Shown here piece after piece: positions 45,587 through 55,285 of a stretch of 64,000 nt of DNA (positions within the stretch are counted from its first letter, which is position 1; the number at the start of each line of letters is the position of its first letter). Origin of the DNA: Fulvitalea axinellae (GTDB taxonomy: Bacteria; Bacteroidota; Bacteroidia; Cytophagales; Cyclobacteriaceae); the NCBI RefSeq assembly GCF_036492835.1, contig NZ_AP025320.1:1-64000 (forward strand), given 5' to 3'. The notes beneath the pieces were generated by a model. The model had not been told where the DNA came from, made no database searches, and saw only the letters and a program-made list of their open reading frames with translations. The position numbers were made by a program, and so were the translations under genes.

Positions 45587-45610
45587 CTACACTATACTAC
45601 ACTGTGCTAC
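45587..45610. promoter_or_regulatory. Helically phased CTAC repeat upstream of fucI, candidate operator
   Basis: CTAC occurs at 45587, 45597 and 45607, exactly 10 bp apart. It forms two overlapping copies of CTACACTRTRCTAC, 51-74 bp upstream of the fucI start. Spacing of one helical turn is typical of cooperative regulator sites. FucR is the obvious candidate, but no known FucR site was compared. Confidence 0.4.
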
Positions 45611-45910
45611 TAATTAAAATGATTTAGCATCACAACACAAGCCGTAGCGACAAAATCCGCCCAAAATATATAAAAAGAGCGTTTTCGGGGCTTCTGGGCC
45701 GGTTTACAACCGCGTAAAACCTACAAAAAAACAGAAGCTAAACACTGTCGGAACTTAAACATCAGTAAACATGTAAGACACGCCGTATTCATCTTGGATC
45801 AGTATTTTTCGGTACAAATGGTTCCTAGGTTCAACACGACAAACCCCGAAGGCATATTCGCCTCACATTCCATTTACACAGGAAGTCCTTTATTCATTTT
45901 TTCATAAAAC
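45611..45910. other. Divergent intergenic region fucI / acyltransferase
   Basis: The rest of the gap between fucI and the divergent acyltransferase gene. No gene is supported. Apart from the sites listed separately at 45587-45610, 45911-45928 and 45941-45948, I see only AT-rich sequence. Confidence 0.45.
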
Positions 45911-45928
45911 CACTTTAAAATTAAAGTG
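45911..45928. promoter_or_regulatory. 18-bp inverted repeat, candidate operator
   Basis: CACTTTAA and TTAAAGTG (perfect 8-bp arms, 2-bp spacer), 12 bp upstream of a TAATTTTG element. The position suits a repressor or activator site for the acyltransferase gene. Confidence 0.45.
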
Positions 45929-45940
45929 AATATTACAGTC

Positions 45941-45948
45941 TAATTTTG
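45941..45948 (+). promoter_or_regulatory. Possible Bacteroidota -7 promoter element
   Basis: TAATTTTG fits the TAnnTTTG -7 consensus of Bacteroidota sigma factors. The -33 position has CTTTA in place of TTTG at somewhat long spacing, so the call is weak. It lies 87 bp before the start codon at 46035. Confidence 0.3.
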
Positions 45949-46034
45949 TGCTCAACTTTACTTGAAAGGTACACATCAGTACGTCTATTCATTTTTTTTA
46001 TTAATATTTAAGTAAATAAGCTTCATCTAGCCAT

Positions 46035-47816
46035 ATGAGAGAACTGATAAGCCAATCCGATTTTATTAGCGCTACAAATCTTAAGTTCGAGTCCCTGGCC
46101 AAACCTTTGATGAAGGTTACAGGCCTTAACGCCGTAAACCACCTTTATGACAACATTTGCGATTTTTCCGGCGTGGATTTCCTCGATCAACTTTTTGGAA
46201 ATCTTGACATAGAGATCAGCGTTGACCCCCACGAGCTTGAGCGAATTCCCAAAACGGGTTCTTTTATCACGGTATCAAACCACCCGTTCGGAGCCATAGA
46301 CGGTATGGCGCTAATTAGGACCATACACAGCGTAAGGCCCGATTTTAAAGCTATGGCCAATTTTCTGCTACAGAAAGTCGGTCCGATCAGCGATTTTTTC
46401 ATTCCCGTAAACCCTTTCGAAGACTTGCAACACGTTCGTCGCAGTACGGCCGGCATAAAAAGGGCTATCGGACACCTGAGAGAAGGCCAACCGCTTGGAT
46501 TGTTCCCCGCGGGAGAAGTGTCGACATATACTGGATCTCCGCGCCAAATTATGGATCGGGAATGGCAGGCCTCGGCTATCAGGCTTGTCCAGAAAGCGAA
46601 AGTTCCCGTTGTCCCCGTCTATTTTCAGGGTGGCAACAGCAAGCTTTTCCATATTTTGGGAATGCTCCACCCTAGCTTGCGGACGGCGGCTTTGCCTTCG
46701 GAAATGATGAAAAAACGCGGTTCCACGATCAAAATGAGAATAGGCACCCCGATTTCAGCGGAAGATGTCGCCGGCTTTGGCAATACCAAAGAACTCGGCG
46801 AACATCTGAGAATGCGTACCTACGCCCTAGGATCGGGAATCGCCGAACCGCCTGCTCCGAAAATCCTGATCAAACCGCTTAGGGACGCCAAACCGCCGGA
46901 AAGCATTATCCCACCCACTCCCCGCAAGGATCTGATAGCGGAAATTGAAAAACTTGCCGAGTTGAAAATCCTTAGCAAATCTGATTACGACTTGTATGTA
47001 AGTCCCGGCGAGCGGATACCGAACGTGCTCAGGGAGATAAGCCGGCTTAGGGAAATCACCTTCAGGGAAGCTGGAGAAGGCGGAAACCTCAGTTGCGACA
47101 CGGACAAGTTTGACGGATATTACAGGCACCTTTTCCTTTGGAACCGTAAGGAAAAAGAAATTGCCGGATCATATCGGATAGCTCACGGAGCCGAGATAAT
47201 GGAAACCCGTGGTGTGGACGGATTTTACCTCAGTACACTTTTTAAGCTCCGTGAAGAGTTTCATCCTGTTTTAAGAAAATGCTTCGAACTAGGTCGCTCT
47301 TTTGTGGTGAAAAAATACCAAAAGAAGAACCTTCCGCTGTTCCTTATCTGGAAAGGTTTGTTCCAATATATCGAACGCCACAAAGACGAATGCGAGCACC
47401 TGATAGGCCCCGTAAGTATCAGTAACCAGTACGCGGCATACTCCAAATCCCTTATTGCGGCGTTTATCCAGAAATATCACTTCGACGAGGAGCTCGCCAA
47501 GCATATCCGTCCGCGGAAAGCCTACAAGTTTAACGTGAATGATGAGACCCTCGCCAGAATTCTTAATTGCACACAAGACGATCTGAAAAAATTAGATCTT
47601 TATCTCCAAAACATTGATCCGTCACATTTTAGCGTCCCGATTCTATTAAAAAAGTATATCTATCAAAACGCGAAAATAATCGGTTTCAATATAGACCCCA
47701 AATTCAACAATTGCCTGGATGGATTAATCATTCTTAATGTAGACAAAATTCCATCTTCTACCGTTAACAAGCTAAGGGATGAATTAAGCCAAAAAAAAGA
47801 TGAAAACACACGGTAA
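46035..47816 (+). CDS. Bifunctional acyltransferase, OlsF-like (ornithine/glycine-type aminolipid synthesis)
   Basis: 593 aa with two acyltransferase units. Residues about 60-260 form a PlsC-like O-acyltransferase with the catalytic HX4D motif in SNHPFGAIDG, GLFPAGEVSTY and the VPVVPVYFQGGNS strand. Residues about 320-540 resemble the GNAT-fold N-acyltransferase called hemolysin-like or OlsB/GlsB: REITFREAGEGGNLS, DKFDGYYRHLFLWNR, IAGSYRIAHG, ELGRSFVVKKYQKKNLPL, and GPVSISNQY. The fusion order, O-acyltransferase first, is that of OlsF proteins known from Serratia and Bacteroidota. These make ornithine (or glycine) lipids, phosphorus-free membrane lipids often used in phosphate shortage. The head-group amino acid cannot be told. 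Confidence 0.82.
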   Translation: MRELISQSDFISATNLKFESLAKPLMKVTGLNAVNHLYDNICDFSGVDFLDQLFGNLDIEISVDPHELERIPKTGSFITVSNHPFGAIDGMALIRTIHSVRPDFKAMANFLLQKVGPISDFFIPVNPFEDLQHVRRSTAGIKRAIGHLREGQPLGLFPAGEVSTYTGSPRQIMDREWQASAIRLVQKAKVPVVPVYFQGGNSKLFHILGMLHPSLRTAALPSEMMKKRGSTIKMRIGTPISAEDVAGFGNTKELGEHLRMRTYALGSGIAEPPAPKILIKPLRDAKPPESIIPPTPRKDLIAEIEKLAELKILSKSDYDLYVSPGERIPNVLREISRLREITFREAGEGGNLSCDTDKFDGYYRHLFLWNRKEKEIAGSYRIAHGAEIMETRGVDGFYLSTLFKLREEFHPVLRKCFELGRSFVVKKYQKKNLPLFLIWKGLFQYIERHKDECEHLIGPVSISNQYAAYSKSLIAAFIQKYHFDEELAKHIRPRKAYKFNVNDETLARILNCTQDDLKKLDLYLQNIDPSHFSVPILLKKYIYQNAKIIGFNIDPKFNNCLDGLIILNVDKIPSSTVNKLRDELSQKKDENTR

Positions 47817-47848
47817 AACGTCCATTCGGATCTCTTTTACAAAAAGTT

Positions 47849-47875
47849 AAGGCCGGAAAACAACAATCCGGCCTT
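47849..47875 (+). terminator. Terminator of the acyltransferase gene
   Basis: A 9-bp perfect stem AAGGCCGGA/TCCGGCCTT with 9-nt loop followed by TT, 33 bp past the stop codon. Confidence 0.82.
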
Positions 47876-47960
47876 TTCATATTTTCATTGGCATCCTTGC
47901 AAAAGGAAAAACATATCCCGAATTTGCGTATTAAATTATCGAACAGAGTCTGCGTTTCCC

Positions 47961-50900
47961 ATGCTAAGTCAACATTTTTTTACTTATATCAGGTTCGGAA
48001 TTATCTTTTCCTTATTTCTCATAGGGCAAAACATTCTCTATGCCCAGCGCCATCATGTTCGTAACTATTCCCTTGAAAGCGGACTCCCTCAATCCGAGGT
48101 AGAAGCGATGACCATCGGGATGGACAGTAGCCTGTGGTTTGGCACGAACGGAGGCGGACTTACCCGCTTCAACGGCAAATATTTCAAAACCTACACAAAA
48201 AAAGACGGACTAGCTTCGGATGTTGTTTTCGACGCTTTTTTCGATTCGAAAGGAACGTTATGGACTGGACACCGCGGAAAAATATCGGCTTTTGACGGAC
48301 GAAATTTCACTGTTTACGAAGATATTCCCGGCTTTGAGGACGTCCACTTCGGCGATATTTTCGAAGACAATCAAAAACGCGTGTACTTTCAGGGTGTGCA
48401 CATGTCCAGCAAAGCATACAAGTTTTTCAGGAAAGACGGAGACAAGTTCACGCCACTTCACGATACGCAAGCCGAAATCAAAGGCAGGGACTTTTTCTAC
48501 GCATATGCGGACGTTGACAAAAACCTAAGTTTTTTTGTCGGAGACACCACATATGTCGAAAGAGACGGGAAAATGATTTCCCAACTGTCTCCATTGGCTG
48601 GCCGGTTTTCATCGATGTGGCTACTGGGATATGACAATGGGGGCAAGACATGGCTATTAATTAGGCCGAAAAAAGAACATGGGTTCAAAGTTTACACCGT
48701 TCTAGACGGAAAAGTAGAAGAGGTCAAGATCCCCGGATTGGGACACCATGCGGTTACGAATATTCTCGAGGATAAAAACGGTATAATCTGGCTTACGTTG
48801 TTCAAAGCCGGCGTAATGGCTTACGACAGGAAAACCGGCACCTCGACTATATACAACGAAAAAAACGGTCTCCCCGACAACGATATTCAGGGAATTCTGC
48901 TGGACCATGAAAACAACATCTGGTTGTCGATCAACGGGCACGGCGTGTCTATGCTCACCAACTTTTCTTTCCAGTCAGTCACCCAAGCGGATGGGCTTCC
49001 TTCGGCATTAGTCCGGTCCATCTTTCATGACAGTCATGACCGGTATTGGTTCGGTGACGCAAATGGGAACTTGTCTTACCTCAAAGACGAGAAAGTCCAT
49101 GTCATGTCATTGCCGTTCAACCCGATGAAGATCGGCATTATCCGAAGCTTTGCCGAGTTGCCTGACGGGGACATTTTGGTTCAATCCATCCACGGAATTT
49201 GGCGTACCGACGGGAAGAATATAAGGAAGATAAATAAAGAGCTGGGACTGGATAAAGAGACCAAGGTTTCTTTCATGGAATCTGACTCCCAGGGACTCTG
49301 GATCGCATCAATAAATAAGGGATTAATCCGGCACGAGAACGGCAAAACACGCTACTTCAACAAAGAATCCGGTGATCTGCTTTATGATAATGTAGAATCC
49401 ATAAAAAGCGACAGTAAGGGAAATCTCTGGATAGGCTATTGGGGAGAGGGCGTTTCCCGGTTAACAGTCAACCAGAATCCAGTGGCGGAAACGGGAAATT
49501 CCTATGAGTTCGAACATTATAACCCGGCTTGCCTTCACGACAGCTACGTTATCCAAACGACCGAAGACGCCCATGGCAATATCTGGATGGCGACTTTCGG
49601 CAACGGGCTGGTACGGTTTGACGGAAAAGATTTCATCCATTACAAGGAAAAAGACGGTCTTTCCAGCGAATTGCTATATTCCATTATCAAAGACAATGAC
49701 AACAACCTCTGGGTAGGTAACCAACAGGGCATTGACTTGATTAGGGTGGACAGTTCGGGGTTGGTATCCGTAAAGAACTACGGTGAAAACGAGGGCGTTG
49801 TGGGCGTGGAAACCAACGCGACGGCAAATCATATAGATCACGACGGCGCCGTTTGGTTCGGGACCATAAAGGGAGCCGTAAAAGCTGTACCGGGCAATAG
49901 CAAAGTCAACAAGACGCCACCGGCCGTACATATCACCAAAGTCAAGCTTTTCTACAAATTCGTCGATTGGGACAAAGGCCCAACCAACGATTTCGAGTTC
50001 GACTCGCAAGACCGGTGGACAGGCGTTCCCCGCGGGCTTTGCCTTGACCACGACCAAAACCATATCACCATCGGTTTTGAGGGCATCTCGTATAAGGTCC
50101 CCGAAAAAGTCCGTTATCAATGGAAGCTCGAAGGTTTTGACCGAGACTGGTCGCCGTTAACGCACTATACCCACGCAGTGTACGCCAATTTGTTGGCAGG
50201 TAGCTACTTGTTTAAAGTACGGGCCAAAAACAACGACGGGATATGGAGTGAAGTTGTCGAGTATCCGTTTACAATCGAAGCGGCTTGGTGGACCCGCCCG
50301 ATCTCCAAGCTCATTTTCATGTCGTTGTTTTTCTTCGCCATACTGGGTGCTTTCCGCTGGAGAACACAACAGCTTAGGCTAAGGCAAAAGCAACTGAAAG
50401 ACGAGGTGAAAAACCGGACGCTTCAGATTAGGATGAAGAATTTCGAAATCCTATCCAAAAACCTGGAACTCGAAAGGCAAAAAACCGAGATAAGTGACAA
50501 AGCGGACGAACTGGCCGACTCTTACAAATCACTCAGCCGGTTGAATGCGTTGGAGCGAGGCATTATGTCGGAGCTCAAAGCCGGAAAAATCGTCGATACA
50601 GTTTATGAAAAGGTAAACCTGCTCCTGAGTGCCGACGTGCTGATGATCGGTCTTTATAATCACGAAAAGAACAGTATCGATATCCGCGGAGCGATAGAAA
50701 AAGGGGAAAAACTTCCTTTTATCAGCATTTCGCTCGATGATGAAAACAGCCTTGCCGCCAAATGTTTCAAAGAGCAAAAGGCTATTCTAATAAACGATTT
50801 CAAGCACAAGCAAAACGAAGAAGACAACAATACACCGGTAACCGAAGGCGAAATCACCGACTCGATAATCTTCGTCCCCATGCATCTGAATAACAGAAAA

Positions 50901-51803
50901 ATGGGAATTATTTCGGTACAGAGCTTTCAACCGAACGCCTTCAAAGACCACCATGTGGATCTTCTGAAAAACTTGTCTATCTGTACGCAAGTGGCCCTTG
51001 AAAACGCCGAAGCCTATAAGGCCATAGAAAAGCAAAACGAGAAGATCGAAGAGCAAAACGTGGCCCTGAGAGATCTGAACCAAGAGAAAAACGACCTGAT
51101 AGGAATGGTAGCGCACGACCTGCGCAATCCGCTTACCAGCGCCCTGACGCTTTGCGGAGTCCTCAAAGACGACGGCTTGGACGAAGACCAAACCGAATGC
51201 GTGATGGTAATCGACAAAGCGCTTCGCAGGATGAACGACATGATTGAAAACATCCTGGATATCAAAGCGATAGAATCTCAAAAAATTAATATAGATTGGG
51301 AATCTGTCAATATCAAAGACGCCGTCAACGAGACTTTAATCGGATTTGAAGGCTCCTTGGAAAGAAAGGGCATCGAAACAGTCGTGGATTATACTGCCGG
51401 TTGTTCTTCCATATCCGTAGACCGCAATTTGTTTACACAAGTTGTTGAAAACTTGGTCTCCAACGCCATCAAGTTCTCCGCCAATGGTTCAAAAATCTTC
51501 TTGGCTACCAGTATTATAAACGGCCGTTGCGTGCTTGAAATCCGCGACCAAGGACCAGGGATCAGCGATCATGACAAGAAGCAGCTTTTCATGAAATACA
51601 AAAGGCTCAGCGCCAAACCGACCGCCGGCGAATCGTCTACCGGCCTCGGGCTCTCCATCGTCAAGAAATATGTGGAAGCCATGGGCGGGCAAGTGTGGTG
51701 CGAAAGCGAAATCAAACAAGGCGCTACGTTCTTTGTCGCCTTCGCAATCTGTGAACTTGACAAGAATCTGTCGGCCACTTCACATGAAAATGGACTCGGT
51801 TAA
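47961..51803 (+). CDS. Giant periplasmic-sensor histidine kinase (Reg_prop/Y_Y_Y/GAF)
   Basis: 1280-aa sensor kinase. A signal or anchor helix (residues 10-28) leads into a 14-bladed-type Reg_prop propeller (about 30-660; repeats such as SLWFGTNGGGLTRFNG and NIWLSINGHGVSMLTN). A Y_Y_Y domain follows (about 690-775, GISYKVPEKVRYQWKLEGFD), one membrane helix at about 784-802, a coiled coil, a GAF domain (about 860-1030), HisKA with H1052 in MVAHDLRNPL, and HATPase with N1168 in ENLVSNAIKF, DQGPGIS and TGLGLSIVKK. All kinase boxes are intact. Unlike the classic hybrid systems of Bacteroides it lacks a receiver and an AraC HTH, so the partner regulator lies elsewhere. The signal is probably a periplasmic oligosaccharide or another small ligand. 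Single gene between terminators. Confidence 0.9.
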   Translation: MLSQHFFTYIRFGIIFSLFLIGQNILYAQRHHVRNYSLESGLPQSEVEAMTIGMDSSLWFGTNGGGLTRFNGKYFKTYTKKDGLASDVVFDAFFDSKGTLWTGHRGKISAFDGRNFTVYEDIPGFEDVHFGDIFEDNQKRVYFQGVHMSSKAYKFFRKDGDKFTPLHDTQAEIKGRDFFYAYADVDKNLSFFVGDTTYVERDGKMISQLSPLAGRFSSMWLLGYDNGGKTWLLIRPKKEHGFKVYTVLDGKVEEVKIPGLGHHAVTNILEDKNGIIWLTLFKAGVMAYDRKTGTSTIYNEKNGLPDNDIQGILLDHENNIWLSINGHGVSMLTNFSFQSVTQADGLPSALVRSIFHDSHDRYWFGDANGNLSYLKDEKVHVMSLPFNPMKIGIIRSFAELPDGDILVQSIHGIWRTDGKNIRKINKELGLDKETKVSFMESDSQGLWIASINKGLIRHENGKTRYFNKESGDLLYDNVESIKSDSKGNLWIGYWGEGVSRLTVNQNPVAETGNSYEFEHYNPACLHDSYVIQTTEDAHGNIWMATFGNGLVRFDGKDFIHYKEKDGLSSELLYSIIKDNDNNLWVGNQQGIDLIRVDSSGLVSVKNYGENEGVVGVETNATANHIDHDGAVWFGTIKGAVKAVPGNSKVNKTPPAVHITKVKLFYKFVDWDKGPTNDFEFDSQDRWTGVPRGLCLDHDQNHITIGFEGISYKVPEKVRYQWKLEGFDRDWSPLTHYTHAVYANLLAGSYLFKVRAKNNDGIWSEVVEYPFTIEAAWWTRPISKLIFMSLFFFAILGAFRWRTQQLRLRQKQLKDEVKNRTLQIRMKNFEILSKNLELERQKTEISDKADELADSYKSLSRLNALERGIMSELKAGKIVDTVYEKVNLLLSADVLMIGLYNHEKNSIDIRGAIEKGEKLPFISISLDDENSLAAKCFKEQKAILINDFKHKQNEEDNNTPVTEGEITDSIIFVPMHLNNRKMGIISVQSFQPNAFKDHHVDLLKNLSICTQVALENAEAYKAIEKQNEKIEEQNVALRDLNQEKNDLIGMVAHDLRNPLTSALTLCGVLKDDGLDEDQTECVMVIDKALRRMNDMIENILDIKAIESQKINIDWESVNIKDAVNETLIGFEGSLERKGIETVVDYTAGCSSISVDRNLFTQVVENLVSNAIKFSANGSKIFLATSIINGRCVLEIRDQGPGISDHDKKQLFMKYKRLSAKPTAGESSTGLGLSIVKKYVEAMGGQVWCESEIKQGATFFVAFAICELDKNLSATSHENGLG

Positions 51804-51831
51804 TTCTCTCCGAGTTTTACCGAAAAAAAAT

Positions 51832-51874
51832 AGGCCTTCTTTTTCAGGTTGAAAACCTCCGGAAAAGAAGGCCT
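51832..51874 (+). terminator. Terminator of the sensor kinase gene
   Basis: Long perfect stem of 12 bp (51832-51843 with 51863-51874), extra inner pairing, followed by TTTTT. Confidence 0.9.
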
Positions 51875-52001
51875 TTTTCCTTTAGCGCATAATCGAACCA
51901 TAATTATTTCCGTTCCAATCTACGGGTTCAAACCTATTATTCTCCCGGCGGTTAAATCATTTGCCCCTTTGGCCTAACCAAACACGAGCGCCCCATCGCA
52001 A

Positions 52002-55000
52002 ATGTTTTCAAGGAGAACACCACAAAAACGAAAAAACAGGAATCAAACGAGCGCTCTGCCCAATCAAGGCGCCGGGGCGGCTCCCGTACAGGCATTTTTC
52101 AGAACCAAGGATTTCCCCAGCATAAAACGCCATATTTTCTTTACGGGAAAAGACCATTACGCCCAGACTAGCCAACTGCGGATGTATCAGCCCGAAAGCC
52201 CCAAACCGGGAACGTCTGATAACCTGTTGATTATAGAAAATCTCCGGGCAGCCATGAGCTCCCAACACGCAAACTACCTGATCTCCGACGACTGTAGCTT
52301 GGCCATAGTGGACCTACCCGACGAAAACCGGCCCAAAGCTTTTTTCGCGAAGTTTGAGGTGATTATGCAGACGCAACGGGTACTGGAAAAACAAAAGGCT
52401 AGAATCAGGCTAATACAAACGGGAAACCTCCTTAAAATCGGAAGCAACCATACGTTGGCCGAGGTTTTCTTTGAGCCGGATACCGAAGGCAGTACCTTCG
52501 AAACGCAAAAACGGCAACTCAAATTCCCGAATATGCCCTTCCGGGGCTCCAGCTCCGACCCCACAAGGTATATGTTCGGATTTAAAGATCTTAGCGAACA
52601 TGAGACGCCCTTTGCCATAAGATTCAGACATCCCTTCGGGATGGGACGGCCCGTTGATACCACCGACAAAAAGAAACCGGGCTTAGAAGGCGATTTCGAA
52701 GGCGTACAGGGAACGGTAATGGTAATGGGATCTTCCAGAATGTCCGACAATAGCTATGAGGTGGAAGACCAGCTGTACGTAAAACGAAACAGGGAAGAAC
52801 GCCGTAAGGATGATGCCGCTTATTCCAAAAAAGTTAAGAAAAGCAGAAGGAAATTCAGACAGCGAGAAAAACGGTTAGGCATAAACAAACACGCCCACCC
52901 AAAAGTGGGCGAATCCATCGTAACGCTTATGCGAAGCGACAAGGACGAAGATGTCGGCGGATTTGAACAAGGAAACTATCACGGCGGCGTAGTGGCCCAA
53001 AGCCTCGATGGCAAAGATTATGTGTGCATAGGGATTCGCCGAAGGCTGGATTTGGAGAAAAAACAGCTTGAAAACTATTATATGGAAGCCGGCGTGGAGA
53101 CTCGGGGGATGTCATACCCAGAACTTTTCCGCCAAATGGGCCTATTGGCCGAAACAACAGAGGGGCAAAAAGCCTACGCCACATACCAAGAAGCGACAAA
53201 ATACAACGCCCCGCCACACCAGTCTTCCTTTTTCAGGATGTACGGTAGCCAGGAAGGCCAGTCATATCACGAACGCCAAACCGGAAAGTATTTCAACGTG
53301 CCCTCTCCCCTTACCGTAATCCTTTCCCCTACCAGTACCGAAATCCCGTATGAGGAACCGGTAGAAATGGCTGAAGAAGCGTATGACGACTCACTTTCTT
53401 CTGGCAGAAGACCATCCGTGCATACCGCACCCATTGATCCTGTGGATTTCAAGACGATTGTGTCCACCGTATTCGGCGAGCAGACGGAAGGTGAAGAAAG
53501 CGAAGAATATCTGGCCTTGTTATCGGAATTCGAGTCGGCCTTTACGGTGACGTCCTCCCCACATATGTCCCTGACCGATTATATGGAAGGCGGGGGAGAT
53601 ATGTTCGATATGTTGCCAGGGCCAGCCAGTACTCCCATGACTCCAAGCGATTCGGTATCATCAACCGCATCTCCATCAGATTCCGTTTCTCGCTGGAACA
53701 GACAAACTCTGGTGGAGACCCCTCCGGCAAAGCGTAAGACATTAATGACAAGATCTCCCAGTCCGGAAGAAAGAGGCTTTGGTGATACGCCACCGCCTAA
53801 ACCTTTGGAAGAAGAAGATTTAAGGTCAGAATCTTCTACACCAAAAGCCGGAGCCGAAGAAGTTAAGCCCAAAACACCGCCACCTCCGCCAGCGCTTTCA
53901 AAGGCAGGCTTTATGGCCCGTGTTTCGGCACACAAACTTGACTCCTTCGCACACAATTCGAATATATTTCATATGGCCTCATTGCTTGAGGATTACCAAG
54001 AGGTTTTAACATCGTACCCTAAGGCCGTTGAGGAAGCAAAGGCAGGCGGAGAAGAGACCAATAACCCTGATTATCTCAAACAATTACTCGAAGAGCATCT
54101 CGCAGCTCGTTATCACTTGTTACTGAAGATTGAGCGCTATATCTATTTCTTCCACCAAAGCCATCCCCATAGGGCTTCGGGTATTATGAAGGGAATGGAG
54201 GATGAATTAGAACGTCCTCTTTTTGAAATTCTCGATATCGTTCAGGAAGAATTCGAGGATGTGGTTAGCAAACAGATGGAAGAGGATTTTCTGCCCCCTA
54301 TAGGCGGGTTGGCCACCCCGGGAGAATTGCAGGACTTGATGTCGAAAATGGTAAAGCACGCGTCCTCATTGGATATGGCTACTTTCTCCGAGAAAAATGT
54401 TCGCAGAGTTCAGGCTATCCATTCCAGATTACTTGCTATTGGCGAAGGAAGACGACTCTTCGGAAAGATATATTCGGGAGATCTCCCTGAAAAAATCACA
54501 TTTAAAATTCCAGAGGGTGACAGTACGGAATTCCAAGTTGTTCCCGGACCATCGAGAACCGCAAGCACGACTGAAAAAGGCGCCACAGCTTCCACAACCT
54601 CAAGCAGGCCGGTAGATCTTTTCTTCCCCGATGAAAAGCATTGGCCAAGCGCTTCGGTAATGGCCAAAGGCGGAATTCCGGTCAAAGACAGGGATGAAAA
54701 CATTAGGATTGTACGCGGTGAATCCATCGCTCGACACCAAGACGAACCGGAATATGATTCTGAATGGTCGTTTTTGGAAGACGAGGCTCCAACATATGTC
54801 CTCGCCCCTACTTTCCTTCGCTACCTTATGGCTCTTGAACAGGCCCGTAGAAGCATGCTTGGCCAAACCGAATCCGGAAAATTCTCCACAGCCTGGGGCG
54901 AAACGGAAAACCATACACTAGCCGAAACCTTAGAAAACCCGCTTCGTGTGGAATTGGCCCTTCCGAAGAAAACAGGAGCTGGCCTACTTTCCTCATACGG

Positions 55001-55064
55001 AGAAGGAGGCTGGTTCTTCAATCCCAAAAAAGATGAAGATGAAGAATTATCAAAAACAGAATAA
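52002..55064 (+). CDS. Large MFSRR protein with shared helical module; possible effector
   Basis: 1020 aa, no known family confirmed. Parts in order: basic N-terminus MFSRRTPQKRKNRN, then PVQ at 28-30. Residues 40-250 are mixed alpha/beta (AFFAKFEVIMQTQRVLEKQK, SNHTLAEVFFEP). A lysine/arginine-rich stretch (255-305) precedes a second folded segment with GFEQGNYHGGVVAQSLDGKD and FRMYGSQEGQSYHERQT. Residues 440-630 are a long disordered region rich in Ser, Thr and Pro with PPPPP. From residue 631 (ALSKAGFMARV) a helical module of about 120 aa follows that also occurs in the next gene, then a C-terminal part with RRLFGKIYSGDLPEKITF. The NYHGG...FRMYGS pattern recalls, from memory, proteins linked to DUF4157/contractile-injection loci. 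No signal peptide or membrane helix. Confidence 0.5.
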   Translation: MFSRRTPQKRKNRNQTSALPNQGAGAAPVQAFFRTKDFPSIKRHIFFTGKDHYAQTSQLRMYQPESPKPGTSDNLLIIENLRAAMSSQHANYLISDDCSLAIVDLPDENRPKAFFAKFEVIMQTQRVLEKQKARIRLIQTGNLLKIGSNHTLAEVFFEPDTEGSTFETQKRQLKFPNMPFRGSSSDPTRYMFGFKDLSEHETPFAIRFRHPFGMGRPVDTTDKKKPGLEGDFEGVQGTVMVMGSSRMSDNSYEVEDQLYVKRNREERRKDDAAYSKKVKKSRRKFRQREKRLGINKHAHPKVGESIVTLMRSDKDEDVGGFEQGNYHGGVVAQSLDGKDYVCIGIRRRLDLEKKQLENYYMEAGVETRGMSYPELFRQMGLLAETTEGQKAYATYQEATKYNAPPHQSSFFRMYGSQEGQSYHERQTGKYFNVPSPLTVILSPTSTEIPYEEPVEMAEEAYDDSLSSGRRPSVHTAPIDPVDFKTIVSTVFGEQTEGEESEEYLALLSEFESAFTVTSSPHMSLTDYMEGGGDMFDMLPGPASTPMTPSDSVSSTASPSDSVSRWNRQTLVETPPAKRKTLMTRSPSPEERGFGDTPPPKPLEEEDLRSESSTPKAGAEEVKPKTPPPPPALSKAGFMARVSAHKLDSFAHNSNIFHMASLLEDYQEVLTSYPKAVEEAKAGGEETNNPDYLKQLLEEHLAARYHLLLKIERYIYFFHQSHPHRASGIMKGMEDELERPLFEILDIVQEEFEDVVSKQMEEDFLPPIGGLATPGELQDLMSKMVKHASSLDMATFSEKNVRRVQAIHSRLLAIGEGRRLFGKIYSGDLPEKITFKIPEGDSTEFQVVPGPSRTASTTEKGATASTTSSRPVDLFFPDEKHWPSASVMAKGGIPVKDRDENIRIVRGESIARHQDEPEYDSEWSFLEDEAPTYVLAPTFLRYLMALEQARRSMLGQTESGKFSTAWGETENHTLAETLENPLRVELALPKKTGAGLLSSYGEGGWFFNPKKDEDEELSKTE

Positions 55065-55285
55065 GCTTCAGCCCCACAACAACTACTCGCATTTTTAATA
55101 TTTGAACCCTAATTCATAGTCTTACAATATTCAACAAACTACCCTTGACCGAACCAATAATCACAGAATCATCCATAAGGAATCTCTATTACAAAAAAGC
55201 TGAACGCTTCCTGCCCCAAATAATGGAACGATAATCGAGTCAATTATACTTCAGGCCTTTTAGCACTGAAAATCCAGACGAAGTA

